From: Spinacia oleracea
Taxonomy: Eukaryota; Streptophyta; Magnoliopsida; Caryophyllales; Amaranthaceae
Reading direction: 5' to 3'
Assembly: GCF_020520425.1 (NCBI RefSeq)
Contig: NC_079491.1
Coordinates: 6,683,143-6,747,142 of the forward strand
Length of the DNA: 64,000 nucleotides
The notes beneath the pieces are model-generated. The model saw nothing but the letters and a program-made list of their open reading frames with translations, was not told the DNA's origin and did not search any database. Each line of letters opens with the position of its first letter. The stretch's first letter is position 1. The position numbers and the translations under genes are program-made. Below, piece after piece: positions 47,457 to 60,600 of this stretch.

Positions 47457-47705
47457 TGTAGAAACTCAAATCAATTTGAGAGAATTTAGAGGAAATCAAC
47501 TGATTCCAATATTGTATTATGAGCTCACACCATGCTGAGAGGCTAATCATCAGCTTATGTACAATACAAATATACAACGCAAACAGAATATTATACAACG
47601 TAATTGTGCCACATCAGCTAAAATTGTAACTGAATTGTAACCACTTTCTAACCAACTGATAACTTAAAATAATAATAAAAATAGAATAAGGAAGTATTTC
47701 CTATA
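47457..47705 (-). repeat. 5' LTR of the copia element
   Basis: 249 bases, nearly identical to the partner at 42338-42585, ending TTTCTACA in element orientation directly before the primer-binding site. Confidence 0.95.
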
Positions 47706-49017
47706 TAATTTTTCTAGAAAATACGTTTTTTAAAGTAATTAAAATTTTTAAAAATAATTTTATTCATGTAAAAATAAGGTGAAAAGAACATTATCTCTGA
47801 TCTTATTTAGGATGATTTTTTTTCCACGAAACTTATCTTATTCGAACTATTTGCTCTTAATTTATCTGAAGTCATTTGAACTTATTTTGTTTGGCGTGAA
47901 ATATGTGAAAATAAAAGGGGACTGAAAGGTGTTGTCGAACAAAGCCTTACATATTAGCCATGAACTTATCTTATCTGAATATATACTAACTTATTAGCCT
48001 ACTCTATTAATTTTAGAAAATGAAAAATCAACGGGTGTCTAGTTGTTGCAATTGCTTAAGTGGGAGCAACTATCGGCATTGGAATTGTTTTAAGTTCCTC
48101 GGTTACTTCCGTGGAAAATTAACTTGAGAATAACATCGGGAATAAAATCTTCTCAAACTTATTAGATCTAAAATAAGTGAAAATAAAGGAAAAACCCGTA
48201 AAACCTTCCTTCATCATTCGTCATTCTATCATGTTGGTTTCATCTTATTTGGGAGTGTGTTTTAAGGTTTGCTACTACAACAAGGTGAAAGTTTCTTGCT
48301 ACAGCGGGCCTACGGGTTCATTTTCAAGCTGGGTCCATAATCTAGGCCCAATTTATTTCACATGTGGCAAAAAACGTGTAGTCTAGAATTATTTGGAAGA
48401 TTTCATTTGGAAAATAATTGAATTTAAATAATTTAAGGTATAGAAGATTGGTAATGGATAATGGACCAATGGGTAACACAAGCATATTAAATAATAATGT
48501 ATTTGTAGGGTATTTGAGTTGGACCCGTCGGCCTGGTGGACCGGTATGATTTGAAATCATTTTATTTTAGATTCGAATTTTTTCATTTTCTTTTCCAGAG
48601 AAAACTATAAATGTTCTCCTATTATTATTGTTTTGCGTGACTATTCTATTATTTAGATTTTTAGAGAGATATTAACTATCAATTGTCCGTTGCTTCAGTG
48701 GTGATTGGGCAGAACTTAGTAGGGAGGACTCGTATTCGATCCCCCGCAACAACAATTGGGAGGAGACGAGTAGCTCTTGAGTAATTCAAACAAATGGTTT
48801 CAACAATCAACAAAATTTCATCTTCCTAGCCAAATTTTTTTACAAACCATTTGTAGAAGTTGCATTAGGGGGCAACTTTAATTTTTCTATACCCTAAAAA
48901 TTGCAACTATTGCAATGTTCTCTTAGCTTGCTCTATATTGTTCAAGCCTTACACATGAGCACGTTCATGTGTAGATATAATAAACATTAATGTGACAACT
49001 TGAATTTGCACTTGACT
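47706..49017. other. Intergenic, AT-rich
   Basis: This stretch holds the remainder of the tandem repeat interrupted by the copia element and a SINE candidate at about 48685-48785. No gene is recognised. Confidence 0.45.
48685..48785 (+). mobile_element. tRNA-derived SINE candidate
   Basis: GTTGCTTCAGTGGTGATTGG resembles an A box, and GTATTCGATCCCC, 45 bases on, is a good B box. It is followed by GCAACAACAATTGGGAGGAG, a phrase I associate with plant SINE bodies. Ends and target duplication are not resolved. Confidence 0.5.
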
Positions 49018-50466
49018 TCAGTCTTTATTCCATAAAACCATAGAAACTAGAAATCCTGCATAAATATGGGAGATGTATTGCTCAATTAGTTAAAATATAG
49101 AAATGAAAACGTAATAAAATATGAACCCAAAAATCACTACATTATGTAATCCATACTTCGTACTCCATATTTTGTACGAATTAGAGGTGGTCAAAATTCG
49201 GGTCGGGGCAGGCTTTAACGCCAAAAAGCATGCCCAAACCCATAAATTTGGTGCGGGCATTACGTGCCTGAACGTGCTTTTTCGGATCGGGCTTGGACTT
49301 TGGTCTAAAAATGCACATTTTGTGCTATCCAAATCCATATTTTTCGGGTCGGGACGGGTCGGGCCAGAAGACCAGCTATAGATAATCAAGTCTAGTACGA
49401 ATTAATTTTGAGTAGATATAGTGATAAATAACTTTGAAAGTAACTCACCTATTAATATTATGGCGTAGGTTGACGAGGTCCTTAAAACGACGGCTTCAGC
49501 TATCATTGATTCAACTGCAACAAAAACAAAAAAAAAAATATTTGAAAATTGTCACAAATCCATCAAAACAAAGTTTCAAATGTATTTTTGACTTGCAAAA
49601 CTGAAATTGTTTTGCTCACCTGAAGTTGAGTCACAATTTGATGTAGAGTTATGAGTCTCACAAAAGCACACTTCTGTAATTTCACTACCATGATCACCAG
49701 TATACCCACACGTGCCACGAGTAGCCTCACACGTTTTACAAAATGCATCATGTCCTTGGAGTGAGTACTTCACACGTATGCCATAAGACCACTCGTGTGG
49801 CCCATCAATTCTTAGAGGTGCCAAGCTATAAGCACTACTATACCCTTGGCAGTCCAACTTGGTAAGATTTACACCTTGACCCGCCCCAAGATCGTCATAA
49901 GCCACCGTGCAACATTCTGGTGGGCCTGACCCATATACAAGGCCCACATTTGTTGGCCCAATAAACCCCCAAGCCGGACACCTATAGTAGTCTTCACAAC
50001 CCAAACCCGAAACATTCCTACAAGCTAAGTGCTTGGATGGTATTCCTTGAAAGAGTGAGGATTTAACCGAGCACCCGATCAACAAAAAGGCGTTATCGGG
50101 TACCGGAGTCAAGAACGGGGCCCGCCATGGCTCGACCACAAACCCGTTACCGCGGGACCCAAGCACTATCGAGTTGCATGTCGACAAGTGGGGGTCATGC
50201 AACGTAAGGGCTTGGAAGGTATAATCAATGTCTAAAACCCGGTATGACCCGGAAGCTACATGGAGCATGAGGACACCGTTGATGCAATATAGTAGATCCC
50301 GGTAACCCGGGTGTCCACACCCGTATTTGAGACCAAACGGGTAGTCGATAGATACGTTGCCACAATACGATCTACACGTGTTACTATGGTTATAACTTGA
50401 ACATAGAGGGACTAACAATGAAGGGACTAATAGTGCAAAGAGTGTGATAGACAATATATGAGGCAT
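49018..50466 (-). CDS. GUB_WAK galacturonan-binding domain protein, membrane-anchored
   Basis: Three exons (minus), 50466-49620, 49514-49449 and 49055-49018, close in phase to 316 residues. A signal peptide (about 1-24) precedes the Cys-rich GUB_WAK_bind domain starting CRSYCGNVSIDYPFGL and ending near residue 130. A second Cys-rich segment follows (CEDYYRCPAWGF, GPPECC, CKTCEATRGTCGY, VCFCE). The same module forms the pectin-binding ectodomain of wall-associated kinases, but no kinase domain is present here. The two small last exons encode a C-terminal hydrophobic helix ending ILIGFLVSMVLWNKD, so the product is probably anchored at the plasma membrane facing the wall. The ligand is not known. 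The third exon is inferred only from splice signals (ATTTATGCAG) and phase. Confidence 0.8.
49180..49385. repeat. Dispersed repeat patch within the GUB_WAK gene intron
   Basis: The stretch GGTGGTCAAAATTCGGGTCG ... GACGGGTCGGGCCAGAAG has the alternating GGGTCGGG style of common decayed plant transposons and resembles patches at 18718-18890 and 19855-20160. I cannot define termini or family. Confidence 0.4.
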
Positions 50467-50910
50467 GGTTATTTGGTTGGGAAATGTTGGATTTTGGAGA
50501 TAGAAAAATGAAGATGATATTGAGTGTAAGGCAATAGAATTAAGTTAAGGTGATAGATATATACTTTGCTTGAGTAGTAGTTAAGGATTAAGGTAATGAC
50601 TTTATTCCATTTGTCAAGGAATCTTAATTTGGTCTTTAATAAAGGCTATAAACAAATTGTTAGTAGTGTTACTAAGGGAGCTTTTTCTTTAGCTTCTTGA
50701 CTGTCCAATTTTCTCTCTGTCTTTTGACACTTTTGAACAAAATGCAAAAGAGCGAAAAGTAGAGTATGATGCAATATTATAGTCCATCCATTTTGTTTCG
50801 CCCTTCCTATGTTGAATCTTGGCGAAAGATCAAACCTAGGAAGAACAAAAAGAAACAGAGGCAATATCATAATCTTGTAGGTTAATGTTGCTCGTAGGCT
50901 AACAAGGTTA
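50467..50910. other. Upstream region of the GUB_WAK gene
   Basis: Promoter side of the minus-strand gene. No further gene or clear element is seen. Confidence 0.35.
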
Positions 50911-51164
50911 GGTATTGTTTGGTTGCCATGAAAAACAATGGGAAATATTACTTCTTAGAAAGTGAAATATTGTACTGTTACTTGGTTTACAAAAACAGGG
51001 TAAGTGACACTCCCTAAAAAGTTTCAGTTCCCACGAAATGAAGGAAGTAAGTGAAACTTTCCATGTTCAACCAAATAACATTTTCTATTTCCTAGGAAAT
51101 GTCAATAAATGAGAAAATCTTCTTTCCATGAGCGTTTACTTCCTATGGTCAACCAAACGATACC
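50911..51164. mobile_element. Tourist-like (PIF/Harbinger) MITE
   Basis: Ends GGTATTGTTTGGTTGCCATG and the inverted GGTCAACCAAACGATACC bound 254 bases with TTA on both sides, the Harbinger target. The interior repeats GAAATATT/TTTCCATG phrases in inverted order, and there is no open frame. Confidence 0.85.
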
Positions 51165-51608
51165 TTAGATGGCCTTCAGGTTTTGTTGATGAATAAAACA
51201 AAACATGTTTTGTTGTTGTTGTTGCAGAATTTGTACGGTCAAATATTCGTGTTTTAATCTTCTGGCTTAAACATTTCAGAGCATCACCATCTACAGGATT
51301 CAAAAGGATTCAAGAAGAGAAAAGTCTTTAAAGAAATGGTAAATGAGTTTTATTCAAAATTCAAGTGTACAAACTTTTGCCTTGTTTTTTGTAAATGGAT
51401 CGTTGTTTTATACAATAGGATACAACATCATTAACATTCAAACCATGGTCCATTCCGTGTGCCTAGCCCTTAATGTGTTGAGCCGATAATGCTGCTGAAC
51501 ACAAACTTTTGGAAGTGATTCAAACATACATATAAAGCCGAGTATATATAATTACAACTCCTCTAATCATATTACAAATAATGACATGCTTGATTTACAA
51601 ATCAAATT
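51165..51608. other. Spacer and UAP 3' flank
   Basis: Probably the 3' untranslated region and downstream flank of the UAP gene, which is read leftwards. No other gene is seen. Confidence 0.4.
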
Positions 51609-54600
51609 TCAAAATGTGATCTCACAAGGTGCATGGAAAGTTCTTCCACGACAAATAGCTTCAAGATTTTCCCCCATATAAGAGCATAGTGGAGAAACTT
51701 CAACACCTGAGTTTATGCAAGAGGCAGAACATTAACAAGTTTACGAAAACCTATACTTATGACGGTCTTATGTATAAGACCAACTTCTTACCAAATAGTT
51801 ATGTTCAACTATTACTACTCCGCAATCAAACAGTTATACTTTCTAATCAAATAGTTATACTTTCTAATCAAATAGTTATCTTTTTTTAACATTGACATTA
51901 GCATTTTTTTTTATGACGGGGAACCTCCCACTTGCGTGGAAGCAAACCCCGGCCTACGTGAAGACCCCGCAACCCCTGCAGGTGCCATTCGTGGGAATCG
52001 AACACGGATCCCTCCTGCAGGGGCCTGGAGCTCTAGATCAGGCGGGTAACATCAGCGGTTTTACGCATATGGTGTTATCATAGGAGACCTACTCTGTTAA
52101 CAAGAGCTGATTATGAAAAATGATACATTGGTAATAATGCAAGAGGATAATATGATGTTGCAAAGTGTAAATTTCCGGAAATTTCCCTCTAACATTAACT
52201 TGAGTAATTGTTTGATTTTGTAAAGGGATTGGAGGAAGTGTATTTACCAGTAGAATATATAGGTACAGAATGGGTTAGGAAGCCACCAGCAGCAATCACC
52301 CACCGAGCATGAAGCCGGAGAACAAGCAGTCTGGCACTATCAGGTGTGTCAAAATTTGCCCCATTTGCGTTTTTAACTGGGGCAAATTCTTCTTCTCGTA
52401 AAACCTGAGATTAATGAATGGATATCATATTCGCATTCATAGCAGAAATAAGGAAGCAGGTGAATAAGGGTCACGTACCTCAAAGAGTGCAGTAGCAGGA
52501 GAGTATGTGAAAGCATCAAATATGAACTGTTCCAGTTTCAGTCCCATAGTATATCCATTAGCTGATGGTATTTTCTTCTCTGCCAAATGATAGCTGCAGT
52601 CGAATTAAGGATAACGATTCAACCAGCAACCTCAACCTCAACTGGGTTAGGAATTAGGATAATGGGAACAGCTAACCATGACTCAAACCGTGATTCATAA
52701 GATAAAGTACAAAAGAATACAAGTTTGTTTTCCTATTATTTGGGATTTATTAGTCAGTATCTTAGTTTCTGATATATTCTTCAAATAAAAGGTGCAGGAC
52801 AGTAGGCTTAGGTGCTTAATTAGGTTTAGGACTAGGACTTATTTTTGGACAACTATTATGTAATGTAGAGTTAGTACTTCTTGATAGCAGTACTGAATGT
52901 GTGAGGGCTCTGTATACGGGCTGCTAAAGTTGTTGTAGTTCGAAGCTTTGTGATTAATTATAATTTCAAACTATCATTATCGGTTTCCTAGTGAGCCAAA
53001 AGATATGTCCAAATTTTGGTGTTTTGTGGCGCTTGTTTAGCATATTTTAGTGAAAGCAACTCCAGTAAAACAAGTTCAAGTTGTCTAATTGAGAACAATT
53101 TCTACTCATAACCCCTTTGTGTTTCTTTATTAATTTAACATGAATTCACCCCAGATTCATTCAAGGCTGCATTTTTTTCCTCCAGAAAATCAACTAGTCA
53201 CAATGTTTGATCAAAGGGGGGGGGGGGGGGGTCTAATTTAGTTCAAGCCAACAAAATAGATAGGGGAGTCCATATATTTGGTATTTGATAATTAAAAATT
53301 AGACAAGAAGATTCAATATTCCTATCAGAAAAGCACACAAATTAATCAATTTCCTAGCCAGAAAATGAAACGAATCTGAAGTTCAGAAGAAAGAAAGCAC
53401 ACCACAGATCGAGTTACTTACATGCTATCATTCTCTAGTCCATTGGCCACAGAATTCAAAAAATCCAAGGTGAACATATGCAAGCAAACCTGAAAGTCAT
53501 TTGAAAATAACCTGTCAGAACATCAGCTGATTACAAATTTACCAGGTAAGGTTTAACACTGAAAGCATAATCTGAAGAGGACAAGATTGATTATGAAGAT
53601 TTGGGGTCCAAAATTGCATCATAAATAGCACCATGAAATACTCTGGTTAATGGCCAATAATTACATCCAAATTGTCATGCCTCCTTGTAGAACAATTTGG
53701 AAAATTACAGCCACTCATAAGCGATGGCAGTAATTTTATTTTTTTTGTTCTGCAAGCACTAGGACTAGGAGAGCCCCCTCAGCAAGTCCTGTAATGTCTA
53801 GACAGGAGATAGAGATAAGAAAAGGAGGTCACCATGCCAACCTAAGCAGAAATGGCGTCCATCAACCAAGCAGCCCTTAGAGCCAAGGGTGACTTGTCCT
53901 TTACCAACTTTGCTATATTGGCAGGATGACTTCATGAGTATTGTTTCCAAGGATTTTTCCAAGAAAATGGCAAAAGATTTACTTTCATACGAGATATATA
54001 TAAAGGATTTCAAGCTATTAAATGCATCAATTGGATTCATAGCTTCATATTTTGTTGCGATGATCATATCTCATGAAGCACATAATGCTAGAGCACTATG
54101 CTAAAAGAAACAGGCATGAGGAAGAAGCTAATTATACATTACTCCAGCAAAAGCGTAGACGTCCAGCTTCCTGATTAATTGCACTAGCCAGTGAAGGATC
54201 TAGCTCACTGTATTCAACCACATCAAGTGGGCCACCCTTTCCTCGTTGTACAAAGACACCAACTTTCTCTTGTGGATAGGCCTGTTAATCAGATAAACAG
54301 CAAATAAATTTGAAGACATATGTATTGACCGTTAACATTTAAATATCTTATGATACATGGAAAGCAAGATGACATCAGTCATTACTTTCCCATGTAACAG
54401 TTGAATTTTGAATGGTGAATGCTGATGTCGCAAGCAATATGGTCCTCTTAACTGAAGATGCAGGGGACATCAAGTTGAATAATGGATCATGCCAACTCTC
54501 GAGTAAAGATGTCAATAAATTTTAAATTTTTCAATAATTCAATATCAGGAGCATTTAATAATTTTCCCAGGCTATATGTTTGCTTACTTCCTGAACCAGC

Positions 54601-57600
54601 ATGATCAACACTAGAGAGATTTTTCAAACATTAACAGGATATTTGAGTCATAGCAGGATAAAAGGACGTTCTGCTGTCCGCATTGAGGCACATATTTATT
54701 TACGAGAAATAAATTTTCTAATTTCCATCTTTAAATGTCTGCTCCTGAAGATAGGACTCCTTTTGTGAATCAAGAAATCTAAGAAATATTTGTCTGAATC
54801 TGGAGGCTGCTACTAAACTAAAAAAATCTGGTCCTGCAATTTTAAGTTGTTGCTAACTTTTGTTTTTGAAGTAATTTGAGGTTGTGGCTTTTGTCTCTCC
54901 TGATTCAGTTCTGCCGCAAGCTCATGTACATGAAGCATTGAAGAAGACAGCTAAAAGTTATATACTTCGCATTTCATTGAAAAAAAAAAACAACTTCAAA
55001 TTACCTTCTTTACAACTTTTGCAGCAGCTGCAACACCTTTATCAATGAAATAACCCAAGAAAGTGGGATCAGCAACCCTAACCTATTACCAATACAAAGA
55101 AATAACTTACAAGGTTACTAACACAAATGAAGAGGAAAGGAGAAGAGCAGAGGGCAGAAAGGAGAACTTACAAGGGCATTGTCCACACCATAGCAATCAA
55201 TATATTTGATTCCCCGTGTAGCCATATCTTCTAAAAGTCTTGAGGACTTCAGGGCTGGCCATAGGACAAAACTAGTCAATTCAACTTGTAGGCTTTAGTT
55301 TAGGATATAAGCAATCCACTTATCCAGTACATCATAATAACTGTGGAGATGCAGAGAGTGACACACCTATATAAACTCCTCCATTCCCATCAGGAGCCTT
55401 AGCCACCTGAGTTTAGACACTTGAGACAATTAAAACAAAATAATTCACAATCAACAAATCAAAATGTCAACCTTGCACAGGAAGCAAGAGCATAGAAGTT
55501 CACGCTTCAGCAAAAAAAAAATTGAAAAAGAACTCTCAAGAGAGGTCCAGCATAAATGCAGTTAGAACCTTGACCATCTTCTTTTTCAGTTTCTAACATC
55601 AGTGTGATTGATGATATCTGAAAAACTTATTGACTTGACATAATGGAGCTTTTACTTCAACCAAAATCATGTAGATACTCATAGATTTCCATGTAAAAAC
55701 CATAGTAACATGTGATGTGGGTGTTTCCTTGGAGGTATATTTCTCTCCTACTGTTGGTGATCGATGAGTAATCGAATCATATGTCTTGGTGTATAAAGTT
55801 AAAGGGAAAGGATCCTATTTGGGTCAATTGCCCCATTTAGACACCCTGGGTAGTGGGTACATGGAATAAGGTGATATTGAAGGCAAACCCGATAGAGAAA
55901 GACAAAGCTTGCTGAAGAAGGCCTGTAAGCTGAACTGGAGTTGAGAGGAACACTTCAGATCCGTACACGGTACACATTCTATCTGTGTACTGGCGTAGAC
56001 ATGTTGGTCTTCATGCAGGCTGTAGGGTGAGACAATCTTGTCATGGCTGGAAAGTCCAAACTGCATAGTTACGCTGTTGCCTATGAGACTTACAGATTTC
56101 AGTAGCAGTAAGAAGCTCAGCAACTCTGCAGTGTGTTTTAATTTGGGTCAACCAAATATAGCTGGAGCTAACTTCCGCCCTTATATACAACCTCATCTTC
56201 ATTTCTATTCTATAACCTAGCCAATCAGAACTGTTCCTCTAGGCTTCTATACATACAGCTTAAGTTCATTTTAAAGGCATACAAATCCAAATCCTCAATA
56301 TACATATATCTTCATCTGCTGATTGGGTCAACCAACGTGTGTATGGTAGGCTCCTCAGTCCTCACTGTTGGTAGACTAACCTGAAATGAATTCAGTTTTC
56401 CCCAGCTTGCATTCCCTTAATTCATAATAAGTCTACTGAGCTTTTTCTCGATTTTTCTTTTACTCTGATCTATTTGGGGAAAATTTTGTACCTTGACAGA
56501 CTGATTCTTGGACAGAAAATGTTCAGGAACGCACTAACAGCGCAAAGAAAGAGGATCGGTACCCAAAATGTTCAGGATTGCCGGCGAGGGAAGAAACAAA
56601 ATTTAAAAAGTTCTAGGGTCAATTGACAGACCATGTAACTCTGTATCTAGATTTGATGAAGAGGTTATTTGGAACTTTTCCTACCAGATGAGCCTTCTGT
56701 TTCCTGTCATCAGGACTTCAGGAGCCATATACATGCATGAACAGCTTATGTATTTTTTAATTTTTTTTTGAGGGAAACAGCCTATGTTAGTGACTTAAAA
56801 CTGTCAGTTTACAAGAAACCGCTGTCAAATTTGAGGGCACGTCCATTCTGCTTTGTGCTTAAATATTTTTAATATGGAGTAAGATTTTTTTTAATTAAAG
56901 AGCTGAAAGAAAGAGTAAAGAGAAGATAAGTTATCCTCTAATCAGAAACCAAAACTATATATTAACTCGATTGCTTTGTGCTAGATTATTCAACTTAATT
57001 CTTATTGTGATTCACTTGGTACTATTTTCGTGATCAAAGTCCATAACTCCATATTCCTAAATGTAACCCTCTTTACTTTGTCACTTAGAGACTAAAGTCA
57101 CATCCCATTTTCTTACCCACAAAAATTTAAACAAAAACAATAAATTAATCAGCATCTATATGGTGAGGTTCTTTTGGATCAACATCATCACTGATGCTAA
57201 ACATACACAACATGACAGGTATCAAACTTAACTGAGGCATCAAGATGAAAACTGAACGCACCTTATATGGAGTCTCCATGATGAATCTACCATCTGTTGA
57301 AATACATGGTATTGTGCCCTGCTGGAAGAAGGTCACCTACATTGATGATATATACCTCATATTAGCGAAACTAAAAATCAAATAAGCAATTATACAATAA
57401 GATTGGTCTAACAGAAGCAAGATGATAAAGATAAACCATACTTGATCAGCTTCGAGGCCAAAATATTTATGACTTTCAAAGAATTTGCGTGTGGCTTCGT
57501 CTGTGAAGGGGCTAGTCATTATGTACCAATGGATAGGTATGACACCTGCAGAGCCTGAACATTGCAGATTGAAAGACAATCAGGATACTTTGAACCATAC

Positions 57601-60600
57601 GCACTTATGTAATCACAAAGTATCTTACCTTCACTCATAAATTGAGCTGCTAATTTTTGAATACACATGATTCGCTCAGCCTGAAGTTGGAAAAGTGACT
57701 TTCCAGAAGGAAGTCCAATATCTGAAACAAATTAAGATGTAACCCACACTACATCAGAAAATTGACCAAAATAAGGACCACGGTTTATGAATAAAAAAAC
57801 CATTGCAGAAACTAATACTCTAGAGGTTTATAAGATGTTTCCTCAACCAGTGACTGAAACAAAAAGCCAATGAAGGTAGTCTGAGTCCTCAGTTTCAACT
57901 AACTTCAAAAGAGAAAAGAAGAAAGGAACTCTGTCTGTCCTGAGTCCTGGAATGCATTATCTTTCAAGATCACACTCAGTAGGGTAGATTATACTGTACC
58001 GATTTTTTTGCTGAGATTTCACATGATAGACATATCTGCAGTAGCCACTGCAGACAGTAAAACAGCATTTACTTTTTCCCGTATCAACATACATCATTAT
58101 TTGCATGTAAAATGGTGTGACATTGGTTCATATTAGTTTTAGTTAAAAAATCAGACTGTCCACGAATAATGAAATGAGCAAACAAAAATCCAGGTGCAGG
58201 ATTCAATTAAGAGGAAAGTTTTGGCCTAGAGTAAGAGTTCAATGCAACAAGTAGATGCCAAATGGCACTGTCACTTACTAAAGCAACCCTTAGGATCTGA
58301 GCTTCCAAGCCGAGTTCCCTGCATTAACATTATAGGGAATTATTAAGGTATGTCGGATAATTTGTTATTAACTGATCTCAAGCAGTGTAAAACTAGCACT
58401 GTGCAAGCTGAAAGATGCAATACACAGATTATAAACAAAAATAAGAGGGGGGGGGGGGGGGGGTTATACTTGGAAAGATGGCTTTGGCAAATTCCATTTC
58501 AGGTTGACAAATTTCATTCTTCACACAAAAGTCAATAGCAGTTTCACCATTGCATGAGGTGTGGTAAAAACTAATCTCCTCGTCAAGTTCAAAATACATC
58601 CCATCAGGCAACATCTGGTGTGCAAAGGATATGCAAACCAAAAGTAGGAAATACAGTCATCTTTTCCATAAGACAGATTCAGTCACACACTCACACTTCA
58701 ATAGCAAACTGTATAATCAATTCTCGACAAATTGGAAGTAGTCACCACAAGATCAAAACCAGATACAGTCACTAAACACTACATACTCATCATCATGGCT
58801 GATTATGGATCTTCTTGTTCGGCATGGGTGCAACTCTGACTTGAGGTATATGAGGGGTGGTGGTATTGGTATTTGGTTCTTGTTTGGACTTTGGATATTT
58901 CTAGCTCATTTTGGGCTTATTTCTAACTCTATCTCATTGCTTAGTTAGCTTATGTCATGATGCTGCATCATTGATGAGTTGATTTGTCTTGGTGTGTGAG
59001 AGATTTGGTGGCAATTTATCTTTAGGGATATGAGGAGGGAAGATGGTAGTATTGATTTGTGTTCTGAACGTATTGCATAGTCACGAGTTAGAATCCTGGG
59101 GATTTCTAACTGAGTGAAGGTCATTAGAAAAATCTAAGTTATTACGGAGTACTTATTTCACCATCCAGGATCCCGTATACTTGGAACTATTTGTTGTTAC
59201 TTCATGAGTTCTGTAACATTTCTGCTAGTAATAAGCAGGAAAGGGGATATGAAAACTGAGCTACTTATCTGCAAATATACATCATCCACAAATCCGTAAA
59301 CTTGGAATTATCAGTCGTCTCTTTTACTCATAACATTCCTGCTTTCCATAAGAAGGAAAGGGGATAGGGGAACTGAACTCATCTTCTTTTAGAAAAGAAA
59401 ACACTTGAGCTCAGTATAAAGTTTTATGACTCGAGTTTCCAACGGTCAAGTTTCTTGATTCCAGTTACAGACTGATTTTTCTTTTCTTTTCTTTAGCAAG
59501 GTGTTTCCCCAAAGAAAACAAACACATACTCCCTCCATCAACGTGTATATGAATTTATATTGAATCGACCTCCACAGTCATAGACTCTTCTAGTAAAGCT
59601 TTTTCTGAACTTTGACAAATATTCAGCATCCACAACTAATTTTATGGCTAATAACAGAAAATACCACCAGCACAAATGCACAATAGGACCCAGCAAATTT
59701 AATAAAGTTGGGTAGAGGTCCTTCAATAATCATATCCTCAGCATCTGAAATAATATATATTTTAAAGTTGCAAGAGGCGCACCCCTTTGGGAAATATGAT
59801 ACCAATTACAAATTAAAAATGCCTTTTTAATATGCAACATTAATCAAAGCTTGCTTTCAAAGTAAATCAGATTAACATACTAATTTTATAAGCTGATTAT
59901 CATGATTGCACCTCAAAAAGGCAACTTACAAGTTACAACCGACACAAAGGAGGAACAACAATGTCTAATTTAAGCATGATTACACTTTAAAAGTAATCCT
60001 ATAATATATGACTGGTGATCCGATTTCTCTTGCAATGATAAAGTGACAATATTTGGCAACACCAAACAACTAATTAGAAAGTAATCCTACAACCAATTCT
60101 TGGTGATCTGATTACTATTGCTAACTGACAATATTTAATTTCTCCAAATAACTTAATACATGATCTTGTATGACGAAAATATCTGGCCCAAAAAATGTAT
60201 CATATTTTACCGTAAGTTATAATAAGTCCGTCACATCTAGGTCGCATAAACAACGATCACCAAAATCGATAACGAAAATATACCTGGCCACCGGACAAAA
60301 GGAGGACAGCCAACTTGCCGCCATGGATGGCCTTCAATCCCATCTTCCACCACCTTTCTCTCTCCTCAATTGTTCTCTTCTCCACCGTCGACACGATATT
60401 CTCCGCCACCGGTTCAATCGCAGCCACTGGCAATCCTTTCTACCCAAAATTTTGCAGCAGTTCAAAACTCATTTCAAAAAAAAAAATCCCAAACTAATTG
60501 ATACTATTTCATTAGTATATCAATCTTAAATTCTTAACTACTAACCTACCTTGAGACCGCAATGAGCACCGGATGATCCGATCGATCCTAGGAAGATCCA

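Larger units (their letters stand above)
42338..47705 (-). mobile_element. Ty1/copia LTR retrotransposon, young and apparently whole
   Basis: A 5.4-kb element in minus orientation, bounded by two 248-249-base long terminal repeats and a 5-bp TAATT target duplication. In its own direction the 5' LTR is followed at once by TGGTATCAGAGC, the primer site matching initiator methionine tRNA. The 3' LTR is preceded by the polypurine tract GAAGGGGGAG. Gag and pol regions lie in order with integrase ahead of reverse transcriptase, which defines the copia superfamily. The two LTRs differ at only about three positions, which suggests insertion within roughly the last million years (rough estimate from usual plant rates). 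It looks largely whole, with at most about one break. Confidence 0.97.

Noticed and set aside
48177-48386. 69-residue plus-strand frame
   Set aside because: No start context, splice signals or family resemblance; AT-rich intergenic DNA.
59526-59560. ACTCCCTCCATCAACGTGTA as a Stowaway MITE start
   Set aside because: The matching inverted right end could not be found nearby, so a single terminus phrase was not enough.
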